Part shown: positions 36,966 to 50,984 of the stretch, in pieces
How the letters are laid out: the number at the start of each line of letters is the position of its first letter
Numbering within the stretch: the first letter of the stretch is position 1
Notes under the pieces: generated by a model
The model's input: the letters and a program-made list of their open reading frames with translations, nothing else
Database searches by the model: none
Told to the model about the DNA's origin: nothing
Translations under genes and position numbers: made by a program
NCBI GenBank assembly: GCA_026873275.1
Contig: JANTUC010000002.1
Span: forward strand, 2,232,001 to 2,296,000
Direction of reading: 5' to 3'
Length of the DNA: 64,000 nt
Source of the DNA: Pseudopithomyces maydicus
Lineage: Eukaryota > Ascomycota > Dothideomycetes > Pleosporales > Didymosphaeriaceae

Positions 36966-37950
36966 TATTTAGTTACTATAACTAAAGTAATAAGTACTAT
37001 AATATTTATATATTTTATTTCTATACTATTGCTAAGCGGCCTATTATAATATAATTTAAAATTTTAATTATAATAATTTTTTATTTATAGTAATAGCAGT
37101 AGCTTAAGTTCTAAAGCTATATAATTATTATATAAATAATATTAGCTTAACTTCTAGTTATTTAATAAAATTTAGTAATAGCGCTAATTACTAGAGTATT
37201 TATTATAATTTATTTTAAAATATTCTTTTATATAGGCATCGCATAAGCTACCATTATTATTTAATTTAGAACTTATACTTAATAATATATCTATTAGTAA
37301 AGTAGTAGTAGTAATAATACCCTATTATTTAATAAAAGTATTAAAATTATTTAGTATTAGTAGTTTGTGCAGATTATACTAGTAAAAATTAATAATTAAT
37401 TAGGGTATCTTACTATTAGTTAAATTTTAATATAATTTTTAAGTTAGCGCGCTATTATAATCTAATTAATTAATTTTATATTTTATAATGCTGCAAGCGT
37501 TATTTTAGTATAAATTTATTATATAGTAATTAATTTAGTAATTAAGTATTACTTTTATATTAAAATTTTTATTATCCTCGCCCTGAGCTAATAGTATATA
37601 ATTAATAATTTATATTTACCTAGGTAAAAGCTATCTATTATATAAGTATAAAAACTATAGGTAGAAAATATTATAAAGATAACTTATTTTTAGTAGTAAA
37701 AGTAATTTATATATCTTATTATTAATTACGCGCGTGATAATAAACGGCCTTTATTTTTTAAAATTAAGGGACTTACTTAGACACTTTATTTTTAAATTAT
37801 AAATATTTAATATAATTTTATTATTAATTTTAAATTTTAAGGAGGGCGCTTAATATATATTAATATACTATATTTATTTAGCTTACACCTAAAGGAGGTG
37901 TTTAATAAAAAAGTTATACAATTATATAATTATTTCTATAAACTATACTA
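36966..37950. other. AT-rich stretch downstream of Gypsy-3 pol, no gene
   Basis: Nothing recognised. In minus orientation this is where the integrase C-terminus and 3' LTR should lie. Confidence 0.45.
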
Positions 37951-40600
37951 TATACTCTTAATCTAAATAAGTAGATTTAATTAAATATTCTATTAATAGG
38001 CTTTATATATTAGCTAAAGCTAAGACTATTTTAGTAGAATTTTAAGCTATTTAAGTAGAGTCCTAGATTATTAAATTTTAAACTTTTAAATTTTAAATAT
38101 TAGTTACGGGCGCAGGGCTATTTTAAATATTATAGTTTATTACCCCTAGTTATATACTATTATATAATTAATATCCCTTTATAATAATAAAAAATGATAT
38201 ACTAATAGAGTTGCTAATAATAGAATTTACTATAAATTTTATAATAAATAGATAAATAGCCTAATTATCTTATTAGTAATTAATAAAGAACTATAAGTAT
38301 TATTTTAGCTAAGTATTAGTATTCTCTATTTAGCTATCTATTTTTAAATAATATATAATAGAGAGCTTTAGCTTACTATCTAATTTCTTATATAAATTTT
38401 ACTAAAAGTAGGAGATAAATTATTTATTATAATTATTAATTATATTTAAGAGGTATCCTTCTTCCCGCCAAATATATTATAAGAAAGTATAAATTACTAA
38501 CTTTATATTTATTTTATTTATAAATATAAATTTCTTCTTTTTATTTAGGCGGTCCACTACTACTAAAATATTCTAATATATATATTTATTAACCTCGCTT
38601 TCTAATAGATTAATAATAAAATTTAATAAAATGCTCTATTAATATTAATTTAAAATAAGTAATAAATTTAATAAACTATATTTTACTTCCCTACTAGACT
38701 TAAATCTCTAGTATATTAAGTATAATTTAATATATTAAGTAATAGTAGCAGTTATTTTTAGCCAGTAATACTATATATTAACTTATATATAAATACCCTC
38801 TTATTTTAAGTATCCTATAGTTAAGGTATTATAATAAGTATAAATTACTTATCCCTAGATTTCTTTATTATTAGGGATATAAAAATAATTATTTATAAAT
38901 AAAAAACTATTTTAAATCCAGCACTAACTTAGCTTAATATAAATACTAGTATAAATTAGGTCTATAAATAGATATTAGGCTCCTATTTAAACGGCTTAAA
39001 TAAGTAATTATATATACTTATTTATTCTATATATAATTTATATACTTATTCTAATAGCTTTACCGTCTTTTATATTTTATAATATTATAACCTTTAATTA
39101 CTCTACTAAGTCTAGTCTAGTAGCTATATTCTTAGCAGCCTTATTTTCCCCTATAATAAAATTCTTACTTAAGTTATATAATATAGCTATAAGCTTATTT
39201 ACTATTATAATATAATAGTAAAAGATTAAATAAATATACTTAATAGTCTAATAAGAGCCTTCTATCTAAAAAATCTTAAAGTATAATATAACTTATACCT
39301 AATACTTATATTATAAATTCTTATTACTAGTAGAAAAGTTATTTAATTAATATATAAGGGCGTTAAATTTCCTATTTTATATACCAAATTAGTAGTATAT
39401 CCTAAAATTAAATTTTATAAAAAACTCTATCTACTAAGCTTATTATTAGTTAAGTTACTTGTTTATTATAAAGTACTATAGTACCTAATAGTCTATAATA
39501 ATATTAATAGGCGATAATATACTAAAGAGCTCTATTTACTATTTTTTAAAAATTTAAATAATAGCTAGTAGTTCCTTATTATAAATTTTATAATTATACT
39601 CCGTGAGGGTTATTTTATAAAATAAGTATATAATAGGGTGTAAGCAGCTATTATTATCCTTTTATAATAATATAGTAATTACTATAAAATCTAATATATT
39701 AATTTCTAGCTAAGTTTTTTAATTAGAGTTAAAATAAATTAATATAAAAATAGTAGTAAAAGCTATTTTGAGTTATATAAAAGCCTTATCCTTAGGTAAT
39801 CCTAATTAAATAGAAAAGTTATTAATATCTTTTTAAGTTAAAACTATTAATAATTTGCAGATATTACTAAACTTTATAATAAATTTTTAATAAAAGTTAG
39901 TAAAACCTAAAAAGGCTTAAATATTCTTTAAATACCTTAAAAGCTATTAATTCTATATAACTTAAACTTTTTTTAAGTCTATCTCTAAGCTACTAGTAGT
40001 AAGTATTAAGCCTAAATACTTAACTTTCTATATATAGAATTTACACTTATTAATATTAAAGTATAAATTACTATCCTCTAAGCGCTCTATTACCTATTAT
40101 ATATATTTTATATAAGCTAACTTATTTTTATTAAAAATTAAAATATTATTAAAGTATATTATATAGAATTCATCCAGATACTCCTATAAAATTTTATTAA
40201 TAAATATTTAAAAAGTGCCAGACGCGTTATAAAGACTAAAAGGTATAATAAAGTATTTATAAAGACTATATTATATAAGAAATATAGTCTTCTTAATATT
40301 ATCCTTAGCTATATATATAATATTAAAAGCGGCAATAATATCTAGTATATTTATAATTTTAACTTTATTTATATATAATAATATCTTTTTAATAAATAGT
40401 AGTATATTCCAGTTCTTCTTTATAATAATATTAATTACTTAATAATCTACGCAGATCTATAGCCCTCCTTTAAATTTTTTTATTATTAATATAAAAGCTA
40501 TAAATAGAGAGCAGCTAGATTGAATAAAACTTTTAATTATTATTTTATTAATATATTCCTTAACCGCTTCCGCCTCTAACTAAGAGAGATTATATATATA
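37950..40600 (-). pseudogene. pol: pol remnant of Gypsy-3: RT, RNase H, integrase
   Basis: On minus, RT lies at about 39900-40530: DLRR, corresponding to the VDYRxLN block, near 40450; then a TIFLI..SLYKYFIIPF stretch, corresponding to the usual FRTRYGHYEFLVMPF, near 40260; and Y-F-N-N-I-L-I-F at about 40135-40162, where relatives have YLDDILIYS. Integrase at about 38190-38960 reads NILVVVDRLNKKKKF, SNYNKQF (for SDRGPQF) and SIIYYPKIDS (for STAYHPQTDG). RNase H lies between. Stops are frequent and frames shift. Confidence 0.82.
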
Positions 40601-43600
40601 TAAATAAGGAGACTTTTTATTAATTAGTTTAATAATATAATTTATTCTAAAATAGTATAATAGTAATTAATTAGTCTTAACTAAGTTAAAGAGCTAAACC
40701 TTATTTTTATAGAATAGTAATAAAAGTTCTATAATTTTTTTTAGAATAAGGCTTACGGGTAAGCTTATTTATATATTTATTAAAATTATTTTATAAAACC
40801 GCTGCTAAGTTTATAAAAAATATAAAAATAATAGTATTAAAGTTCTTATTAGAGTCTAAGTTTTAAAGGTAAATCTAGTTATATAGCTTTATTTATATAT
40901 AATTTTTAGAATACTATATTACTATATAATAAGCTATTATTTTAAAAATATTTTTTATATCCTTATTAGGCGCAGCAGATTTCTATTACTTATTATTAAA
41001 TAGGCCGCGTAATTATATAGTATTAATTTTAATATACTATAAATAGTTTATTAAGTAATAGTTAAAGTTAAACTTATAGTATACTTTAATAGGTTAAGGA
41101 TAAAGTTATACTAGTATAATTAATTATAGCCTAGTATAAGATTAAATATACTAATATTAGTAATATAATATATAGAGTAGTAAATATATATACTATACTT
41201 AATTATAAAATTAATCATTTTAATAAGCTTATCTATTATCTTCTTCCTATTAGCTAAAACTAGTGTTATTAAGTTTTTTATATAATAAGTATAAAATTAA
41301 TATTAAATAATAAATTTTTAGTTAATAAAGCTAGTACTAGTACTTATATTAATAAATTATTTAGTTTAGGTCTATTATTTAGTAATAGGGAGTTTTATAT
41401 AATATATAAATTTAAATTATTTTACCTACGCAGTATCCAGTAACGTAGTTGATATTTAATATATTTATAAGTTATAGAGTCTTTTTTATATATCTAGGCC
41501 TATTTTTTTAGGCAAATTTTAATAATAGTACTTAATTTAAATTTATTAATATAATAATAAAGTTATATTAATATATTTTTTATAATATATGCCTTCTACT
41601 TCTAAGCGTGTTTCTACTTAAAAACTAATAAAAACCCTACTAAATATACTCTTTTTTAGTCTTACTACTATCTTTTATTTATATTATATTATGTTTAGTA
41701 TCTAGGGCACAAACACCCTTATAATATTTTAATTATATATAATTAAAGCAAGTATAGAGTATATTAAAGTTATTTGAATTTTTATTAAATAATATAGTTA
41801 TTACTACGTATAAGGCCTTAATATCCTTAGACAGAATAAATATTCTACTATAATATAAAATATTTATATTATTTATATAGTAATTTTTATTACTATAATT
41901 AAAATAGTAATTATTTATAGTAAGCTTATATATTTTATTTTAGCTATAATTATATATCTTCTCTATATTAGTAAATAAAGAGGAGGAGCTGGCACCTACT
42001 TATAATATATATAAAATATAGAATATAGTTATATAAGTTATAGTTATAATTAAGCTCTAAGTAACTTAATAAATAGATAAAGTAATTATAATTATAATAA
42101 TATATTTTAAATTACTTTATTAATTACAGCAATTAATATTCTAGGTATATTATATAAATTTATAAATACTTTTCTTATTAATACTATTAATAATTATTTA
42201 TTTAACTAGGCCAGAGTTAAGTAGCTAATAAATATAATTAATAACTAGCTTATTATATAGATCTAAATAGCCTATAGATACTAAGTATAGGCTATAAAAA
42301 TAGAAGACTACTATTATAAAATAAATATATTAAACCTTAAAATTTTTACTCTATTTTTAGTATATTTTTTCTTTTTAGATTTTCGCCTCTGTATCTATCT
42401 TTTTATTTTAATTATATTTAATTTAATTAAGCGGGTCTATTAAGTTTATTATTATTATAAAAGTTATAAATATTAATTTTATAATCTATTATATAGCGCC
42501 CTCTAATTTACTATATAAGTAAAATAACCTTTATAACTCGCTTTAAATAGTTTAGAATTTATTAAATATCTTAATACGCTATTCCTCATAATCCATATTT
42601 ATACTATTATTATATATAAGAGGATTAAATAACTTAAAGTAGTAATTATATAGGTTTATAGTAAGAGATAATATAATATTAAATAAAAATAATTAGTATC
42701 TAGTAATAAAAGGGTCTTAACTAAAGTTATAAATAATTTTAACTTATAGAGTTACTTTTAATAGGCTATATAATATATATAGATTTTATATACTAAACTT
42801 ATTTAGATTAAGGAGTAGGCAGTCCCCACAGACTTATTTAAACTATATATAATTAATAGGCTTATAAAATAAGATAATTTATATTATAGGTAATAGAATC
42901 TATTTACGCAGTACTTACTAAGCTATATTTAATTTTATATATACTATATAAAGCTCCTCACCTTATTATATTTATTTATTTATAGTATAGTTATAGGCAA
43001 TATAAAATATAATATTATTTATAAGCTTTACTTAGATTTTCTAATATTTAACTATTTTCTTTATATTATCTAATTCTTTATTTATCTTTAAATTTTTTAT
43101 TTTTAATTAAATAAAAACTATTCCTATATTTAGCTCTACTTATTATATTTTCTTATATAAGTTAGTAATCGTTTTAGCCTAATTAGTAACTTATATAAAT
43201 ACTATTTAAATATCTTTAATAGTATTTTATTAATTATTCAGCTCTTTTTTTAAAAGCTAATAGCTATTTTATAGATAAGTAATTTACTTATTTTAGACTA
43301 CTTTATTATTTATAATCTATTAAAATTATAAGTAATTATTTACTATAGTCTTTATAACTGTAAGAAGCAACACCTATATATAATATAAATTTAAGTTATT
43401 AAAATTCTAAAGCTTAATTATAATTCTTAGTATATACTAGTTAACTTACTAATTATTTATAATTATATTATATACTAGGATTAGAGGTTATCTTTTAATT
43501 TAATATATTTTTACTCAGCAGGGGCGGCGCCTATTTATACTAGAATTTTTATTTTTTAAAATGCCCGGGGCGGGCAGTTTAAAGTATATAATATAAAAAT

Positions 43601-43806
43601 TTACTTATTACTAGTTATACTAAAACTAATAAAAAATATTATATAAAGGTTATAAGCTATCTATTATTTATATAATAATAGTTATTAATAAAGCTATAGT
43701 AATAAATAATATTATAAGCTATTTTTTACTAGCGGCGATAGGCGCTAGTATAATTAATTTTTTAAATTATATTTTATAATAGCCTTTTAATATTATTTTA
43801 AGCGCT
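40600..43806. other. AT-rich stretch upstream of Gypsy-3 RT, gag not resolved
   Basis: Expected to hold protease and gag in minus orientation, but no zinc knuckle or active site could be identified. GC islands at 43514 (GGCGGCGCC) and 43561-43577 (GCCCGGGGCGGGC) stand out. Confidence 0.4.
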
Positions 43807-43811
43807 GTAGG

Positions 43812-44064
43812 TGTCAGATATCGCGGTGTTCGGATATCGTCCGGTATTGGGGATAGGTAGTGTAGGATACTATGATTGCCCATTCACGTAGTGATTCGTT
43901 ATGAGATAATTAGAACTTATTAATTATTCTATATTATGTTTTTCGCTAGCGGCGCCCTATCCGAGTTCTAGTAGGAGGCTCCTGCATTATTTCTTAGCAG
44001 GTTAATTGCCTATCCCTCCAACGGCTAGCTATAATTTGCTATAGATTCTAGTACGCTATCTAAT
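43812..44064 (-). repeat. 3' LTR of copia element
   Basis: Starts TGTCAGATATCGCGG on plus. Matches 49006-49259 with differences nearly all of RIP type. Confidence 0.93.
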
Positions 44065-44069
44065 ACACC

Positions 44070-47000
44070 CCCTCAGCTTAGAAGCCTTATTGCAAGCTGC
44101 GCATACTAGTTAATTAATCCTTCATTATAAGGCCCTCTAGTTGCTCCTGCAGGTCATCCAAATTAAGTTCTTTTAGTGTCGCTTCTTCACGCGCCATAAG
44201 TCCTAATTAATTTAGAAAACTTATCTATTTTACGGCTAGTAAGGCCTTCGTAAAACTATTTGCTATTATTTTATTAGACGGTGTGTACTCTACCTTAATT
44301 ATCTTTCGGATTAATGGGTCGCGGAGCCAGTGTCTATGAATATTAACGTATTAAAGCTTTATATGGAGTTTTGCCACATCTTCGTTAACTAGTCTAATTA
44401 TTTAGGTGTTGTCGTATTTGATTGTTACTACAGGATTAGTTAGAGTGACCTAGAGTTCCTTTAGTAACCACGACGTGAAAATTACCTCTTTAGCTACCTA
44501 AGACAGTGCGAGTAGTTCCGCCTTTATTATTAAAGTTATAACTATATCTTATTTACTCGCACGCCAGGCGATAAGTCTACTAAATAGCTTAATAGTGTAT
44601 CCTTACGAGCTTTTTCGGTCTAATATATTATCTACAAAGGATGCGTCACTTACAACTTCAAAATCCTTACCTCTCCCAAGTTTAAGGGCTAGCGATTTTA
44701 ATTTCTTAAGGTAAAGCAGCACGCGATCCGCAGCATCCTAATATTTAGTACTTAAATTAATAAGGAAGTGGGCGAGCCGTAATATCGTAAAAACTATATT
44801 TAGTCTTATAGTAATAACTGCAAACAGGAGTGACCCAACTTTACGTTAAAAGCGATTAATTTCAGCTAGATCTACAAGTCCACTCCTTAGTTTAAGCTTA
44901 ACGCTTAATATTAGTGTGTTATACCTCATGTCTTGTTGGCTAATAAGTTAACTAATCTTATCTATGTATATAGATTAGGATAATTAAATAGTCTACTATT
45001 TTCGGTTGCGTAGGATCTCTACGCCTAAAAACCATTAAAGGTCGTCTCCTCCTGTGCAGGGGTATTTATTCTAAATTAGGTTAATTACATTTATTACCTC
45101 CTATTCTTATTTATTATAATACGCGATTATAATGTTGTCCACATAAAAGAAAATAATAACTCTATTCTTAATTATGCAGCATGGCTTCTGCAGTACTTAT
45201 TTAAAACTAATTTAGGCTAAAGTCGCTGTAAATTCCTTTTACCAGAGTAGCGGTAAGATATAAAGGCCATATAGTGCCTTCTAGAGTTTAAGTAGAATAC
45301 TAGGCTTTTAATATCCCCTTAGCATCCTTATGTAAATTTCTCGATCGATTATTATATATACGAAAGCGTTGGTCACGTTATATTATTTAAGTTTAAGGTC
45401 GAATTTGGCTACAATAGCTATAAGTATTTAAAAGGAGCAACCTATAAGCGTTACGGCATATATATCTTAAGCTATAATATTGCGCTGCTAATCTCCTCTT
45501 ACTATAAGCCGAGCCTTATATTTATTAAGGCGATAAGCCTTATCTAGCTTATAGGTATATACCTATATATAGTCTAAAATTTAGTATCTAGCGCGTTTAA
45601 TTAGTCTAGCTAAAATTTCAGCCCAGGACTTTATTTATACATAACTCTTAAGGTGCTCTCATTCAGCTTCCTTAAATATATAATAAAGTGGGTGCTCCTT
45701 AAGTTTCAATCTCACTATAGGTAACAGTGGAAGTTAACTTAGGTATAGCTTAATCCCTTTTACTATCATTCTCCTAAGTTAAGCTTTGTTAACTGGTTTG
45801 CCCTTATATTATTTAATATAACCTAATTAAGTGCCTGCCATAAAGGCGGCTGCCTATAGTATTATTATTAATAATAACATATATAAGATCTATTAGTCTG
45901 CTATACTATTATAGTCCCCTATTATACCCAGGGTTAATAGAACTACAGGTAGTGGAGTCGACAGCAGTATTAGATATACCTCTATAACTTTTCTTTTATA
46001 ATAATACTTAGGTTATCTTTTATATAGAGCTTCATTCTGCGTCTCCTCGTCTTTATAGAAGTTCTTAGTCTCTGATTCTCCGCTATAAGTCCTTGGGAGT
46101 TTAACTATCTTTATTTATATTGTGATTTCCTCTAAGGTATTATATATTAAGTTGTCTATAAGGTCTTCTATTTTACTATTAAAGATTATATCCTCATCGA
46201 ATACAACATCTTAGGTACTAATAACCTTGGCTATAGATAGGATCCATATATAGTAAATATTTATTAACTAGTATCCCACAAGGTATCCGATCCAGGCTTT
46301 TAGGTCTAGCCTTTATAGTCTTGATTTTCCCCAATGTGTATTATCTATTATTACAAAAGCTTTGCAGCCATACGCTCATAAGTAGGCTTAATTTAGTTTT
46401 TAAGGTCTAGTAACTATGCCATTCATAGTAGCAGTGTATATAAAGAATATTTCATATAGCGTCTTCCACTTGTTTAAATAGTTCGGCGTTTAATTGTATA
46501 GATATACTACCGCTCTAGTAATCTCTAGTCAGAGTTCCTATAGAAGATTTACATCTAATTAAATTACGCGCACTTTCTTTTTTATTATACCCCCTAAGCG
46601 TTTAGTTCCTCCGTTCTGTGCTTAAGTGTTAGGAGCGGAAGGCTTAAGCCTAATTAACTAAAAGGTATACTAACGTGCTACTTCTTGCTTTACTATAACG
46701 ATTTTATTATTTATTTCGATCACTTTCACAGTAATATTGAATTATTTCTTTATAAATTAGATAAAATAATTTAGTAGTCGAATAATAGAGCGTGCTGGTC
46801 TATTATTACTAAAGTAGAAGTCCTATATATATTAGGAGTATTAACATATAATCAACAGCTGGCTCCTCTCCTTTATAAAACTACCTTCTTTGTACTTATG
46901 GAAATCTATAGCGATTCGTTTACCAGGTCCTTTATTATTAATTCTTAGAGCTCTGTGTATTTAACGCTTTAACTTTAATCTACCGTATATATCGCATTAA

Positions 47001-49000
47001 ACCGTAGTAATACTTTTAATCCATACCCCCTCAGATTATTATATAAGATATTTAATTACGGACGGCTTAGGGTGTCTAAGTCATTTATACTATAATATAG
47101 CAGTTGCCTTCTGCGGCGGCCTCTTATTTCGGCTTATTCGCATATAAAAGGCACTATAATCCATAGTAGGATATTTAATAACCCACTAATTATAGTATTC
47201 TATTAAGATAACTATCACTGAGCCATCCCGTCTTCGAAGACTTATTAAATCTTATTAATTTTCCCACTAAATTCCTTGTCTTCGCAGTAATCAGAATAAT
47301 ACAAGATTATAAAGAAAATTAAGGCACTATATAACGTTATTAATGCGCAGCGTATAATCGCCTTCTAATCCTTTTATTCTTATATTTGCTATTCTATATC
47401 CCTTAATTTAAACTCTTGAGTTCCCAGCCTAAATATAATCTCTAAGACCTAGTAGGTAAATATTATCTAGTCTTATAAGATTATTGCATATATGCATAGT
47501 CGAGCTAGAATCCAGAATGAATATATTCTTTAATAGATATTCTTGATTGCTTACACTATATGCACTTATTATTATACTCTTATTAAGTTTTATAACCTCG
47601 CGCCTATCTAGTTAGTGAATAGTTATATCTAGTGTCTGAGAAGTCTTAAGTTGGCTAGGTATTATAGAAGCAGATAATAAGCTTAGGCAAGGCCATTTTA
47701 AGTTCCTATTTAGGTCTTAAACTGTCCTCTATAAGTCTAGGTCGTTCTGCATTTTATACGTTACCAGCTTTATAATATATTTATTTAATCTAAACTAGTC
47801 TAGGGTCTCCAGATTTGAGTTAATATAGTAGCAATTACTAATATTATAGCGCTACTCGCAAGCTGGATATATATCCCCAGTTTCTACTATATTCCTTTAT
47901 TAGAATGGCTTAAACTTTCTGCTAGGTGCATTCATTTTACACTTTAGTGGCTTTTAGCCTAGATTAGCAGATGGCGTTCTAATTTATATACTTTAGGGAT
48001 CTCCCTATATATTTAAGTCAGATTCACCGCTTGCCGCATAAGCTGCTTCACCTATTATAAAGGCAGCTTTCGCTTTACCTTATATTAAATAGCTTAGGCT
48101 TATATATTCGCAGAAGAGTTTTATTATCTACCTTTTATCTATTTTACTTCAGTCGCTCCCCGCACTAGTAAATATTACTATCTATACTAGGATAATCTTT
48201 ACAATTGCTTTTAGAAAGTCATCTATAACTAGTATATTTTATATTACGTCCCCTATCTTAAGGGCTTCGGCGCGAGTTACTGCTTAGTTATATTTATTAA
48301 GCTATAGTTCCCAATTTTGCGGGATTTTTATAGGTTTTAATAATTTATAGTACCTTTTACGTACCCTTCTAATCTCATCTTTAAGGTCCACTCCTACTAT
48401 TAATTGGAGATTTTTAATTTATATACAGAGAATTCCATATTCCTTAAAGTAGCTTACTTAAAGGTGTAAGCTTACAATAGCGTTTAGATATTTAATTATT
48501 AACGCGATGCTCGCGCGTTCGTTATAATAATTTTGCTTATATATCTTATATAATTTAAATATTATCCTAAACTCCCTTATATTGCTATTATATGCTTCCT
48601 TTCCTTCTGCTAAAAGGTTAGAGTATTATATTAGTATTACTAGGGTTGGCGTATCTGGCTTAATAATATTAATTAACTCTTATTTTATGGCTTGGGCGCT
48701 TCTTTGTCTAGTCCTTATTAATAGTATTACTATTGACGGGGTTTACGCAGCCGTAGCTAGTTTATAGTCTAATATAAGTAATGGCTGGAGTTCAATAGGC
48801 TTTGTGCGGGGTTATACATTACCTTTAGGGTCAACAATATCCTATATCTCTAGGGCTTCATATTATATTTTAACTTATCGATACTAAGGGATCCATTTAC
48901 TTATATTAATTAGGATAACTATCGTATCCCTCTAGACTTAGTTTATTATTATTCTCGCGTATTTCGTTCGTGTTTACTTGTTGTTAAGGCAGTAAGACTC
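44070..49000 (-). pseudogene. gag-pol remnant of copia element
   Basis: Minus-strand frames. Integrase at about 46130-47200, with segments APNT*AQNGGTKR (relatives: APYTPEQNGVAERR), then AYGCKAFV and DLKAWIGYLVGY, which mark the conserved copia integrase C-terminal part, and DVVFDE shortly after. RT at about 44900-45900, with YVDN (45133-45147 region) for YVDD. RNase H toward 44250-44700. Gag and protease should lie at about 47500-48950, but no clean zinc knuckle was found. A 61-codon plus frame at 48582-48767 is antisense to gag and not a gene. Confidence 0.87.
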
Positions 49001-49005
49001 TTAAT

Positions 49006-49259
49006 TATTAAATATCGCGGTGTTCGGATATTATCTGGTATTAGGGATAGGTAGTGTAGGATACTATAATTGCCCATTTATATAGTAATTTATTATAAGA
49101 TAATTAGAACTTATTAATTATTCTGTATTGTGTTTTTCGCCAGCAGCGCCCTATCCGAGTTCTAGTAGGAGGCCCCTACATTATTTCTTAGCAGGTTAAT
49201 TGCCTATCCCTCCGACGGCTAGCTATGATTTACTATAAATTCTGGTACGCCATCTGATA
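49006..49259 (-). repeat. 5' LTR of copia element
   Basis: Partner of 43812-44064. The terminal TGTCAGAT reads TATCAGAT on minus through one G-to-A change. Confidence 0.93.
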
Positions 49260-49264
49260 GTAGG

Positions 49265-50700
49265 ACTGCTTTTATAATATTAAAAAAACTAAATATAAGT
49301 ATTATTATTAATTAAGAGGATTCCGCAGCTTCTTAAAATTAACTAAATAATTATATATTTTTTATAATAGTCTATATTTATATAGATTCCTAATTATTTA
49401 GGCCTAACGCTTTAGCGCTTAAATAAACCCTATAATATAAATTTAAGTTTTTATTATCCTTGCTACCTAAATTATTAAAACTTAAGTTATTAAAAGCTAG
49501 TAAAAACTTTTTACTATAAATATTTTTATAAGAGCTAAAAGATAATATATTTATTAGCGCTTATTATAGTAGAAGCTATAATTATAATAATTATTTTATA
49601 AATAAGTATAAAGTATTAACTATATCTAGTATAAAATATAATCTAGAGATAGTAAAGTATTCTAGCGCTAATAATAATAAATTAATATTAATTTATTAGT
49701 CTGGCCTAAAGTCTAATAGTATAGTATAAAAATTATTTTTATTACTTAAGAAATTAAGGTTATTTAAGCTAAAATATTTATTAACTATATACTTAAAGTA
49801 TCTATTATTTAATATTAAGTGCGGAAATAATAAATATTAATATAACTTAAAAGATAGGTATTATAACCTTTTTATTAATATACTTTCTTATAATATAGGC
49901 TTTTAATTAAGTATTTAGCCTAAATATTATAAGCGTTTAATTTAAGTATTCCTACTATTTAATTAAATTATTATTACCTAGATAAGCGTTACCTTATATA
50001 ATTAAATATATAAAGCTAATTATAATAAAGTCTAAAATTTTTAATTATATAAAGTAACTGCTAACAAAGTTAGTATAAGCTATTATATTATATTAAAGTA
50101 ATTTACTAAAGGTATAGGTCTCTTTAACTTATCTTATAACTATATAAACAGAATTTAATTTATTTAAATTATATAACTTAATTAAATAGTAAGTGTATAG
50201 TATTATTAATAGTAAAAAGCTTTACACGCTATACTTATAGTATAATAATTATTTTTAATCATATTTAATAGTCTTTTAAAGCCATTTTATAGAGAGTGTC
50301 TAATACCTAAGATAATTAAGTATATCTTTAATATTTAAATTATAAAATCTTTTATAAAAAAATTTAAATAACCTCTATCGCGTTCCTCCGTTTACTAATT
50401 ATTTAATAAAAGTATTAATAGATATCTCTTTTTACCCTTTATCTTATCTAAAAGCTACTTATATTAACCCAAGTTAGTAAATATCTAATATAAAAAATTA
50501 TTAAAAGATAGATTTTATTTTATTTTATTAATAAGCTAATTATCTACTAACTTTTTAAAATAAGGTATTTAAATAGCTATATATTATAGAGGTAAAGTCT
50601 TCACTATTATAATAAAGTAATAAAGTCCTTATTATAGGTAGTCCGCCCGGCCTCCTAAGTAAAATAATTATAATTATTAAATTAGTGGCAATAATCGCAA
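49265..50700. other. AT-rich debris, no recognisable gene
   Basis: Was contiguous with 43806 before the copia insertion. The minus strand at about 49700-50200 is moderately open and could be the gag end of Gypsy-3, but no motif supports this. Confidence 0.4.
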
Positions 50701-50702
50701 CT

Positions 50703-50965
50703 ATAATATAAAAGTTTTAAAAGGGTATTATCTAAAGTAGTATAAAACGCAGATTAACTAGATCTAAATATAAAATAGTTATAATAAAGAGCTATCTAAG
50801 AGTTATTTTAAAAATTAAAGTAATATTAAGATAGCACTATTACTAGCGCTAATCTTTATTATTATCTAATTGCTATTTAATTGCCGAAAATTCTCTAGTA
50901 TCCGAGGATTAGCTAGGCCTAAGAATAGTCTAAGCTGGTCCTGCACTAGCCCTATAATAATTTTT
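50703..50965 (+). repeat. Short repeat E, second copy
   Basis: Matches 36684-36950 throughout, starting GGGTATTATCTAAAGTAGTAT. It is followed directly by a D arm, as 36684-36950 is preceded by one. Confidence 0.78.
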
Positions 50966-50984
50966 TTAAGATTTCCCCTTTTTT

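Larger units (their letters stand above)
36966..43806 (-). mobile_element. Decayed Ty3/gypsy element, minus strand (Gypsy-3)
   Basis: A pol with integrase and RT is readable on minus. The flanks on both sides, presumably including gag at the right (41000-43100), are AT-rich. No LTRs were found, so the limits are those of neighbouring repeats, not of the element. The copia element at 43812 is inserted to its right. Confidence 0.6.
43812..49259 (-). mobile_element. Ty1/copia element, complete, minus strand, TSD GTAGG
   Basis: LTRs of 253 and 254 bp at both ends, flanked by GTAGG on both sides (43807-43811 and 49260-49264). The minus strand carries integrase upstream of RT, the order diagnostic of Ty1/copia. 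A G-rich polypurine tract (GAGGGGGTG on minus) lies next to the left LTR, which confirms that the left LTR is the 3' one. Less AT-rich than its surroundings, so a later arrival. Many stops, not functional. Confidence 0.95.

Noticed and set aside
48582..48767. Plus-strand frame of 61 codons
   Set aside because: Antisense to the gag region of the minus-strand copia element.
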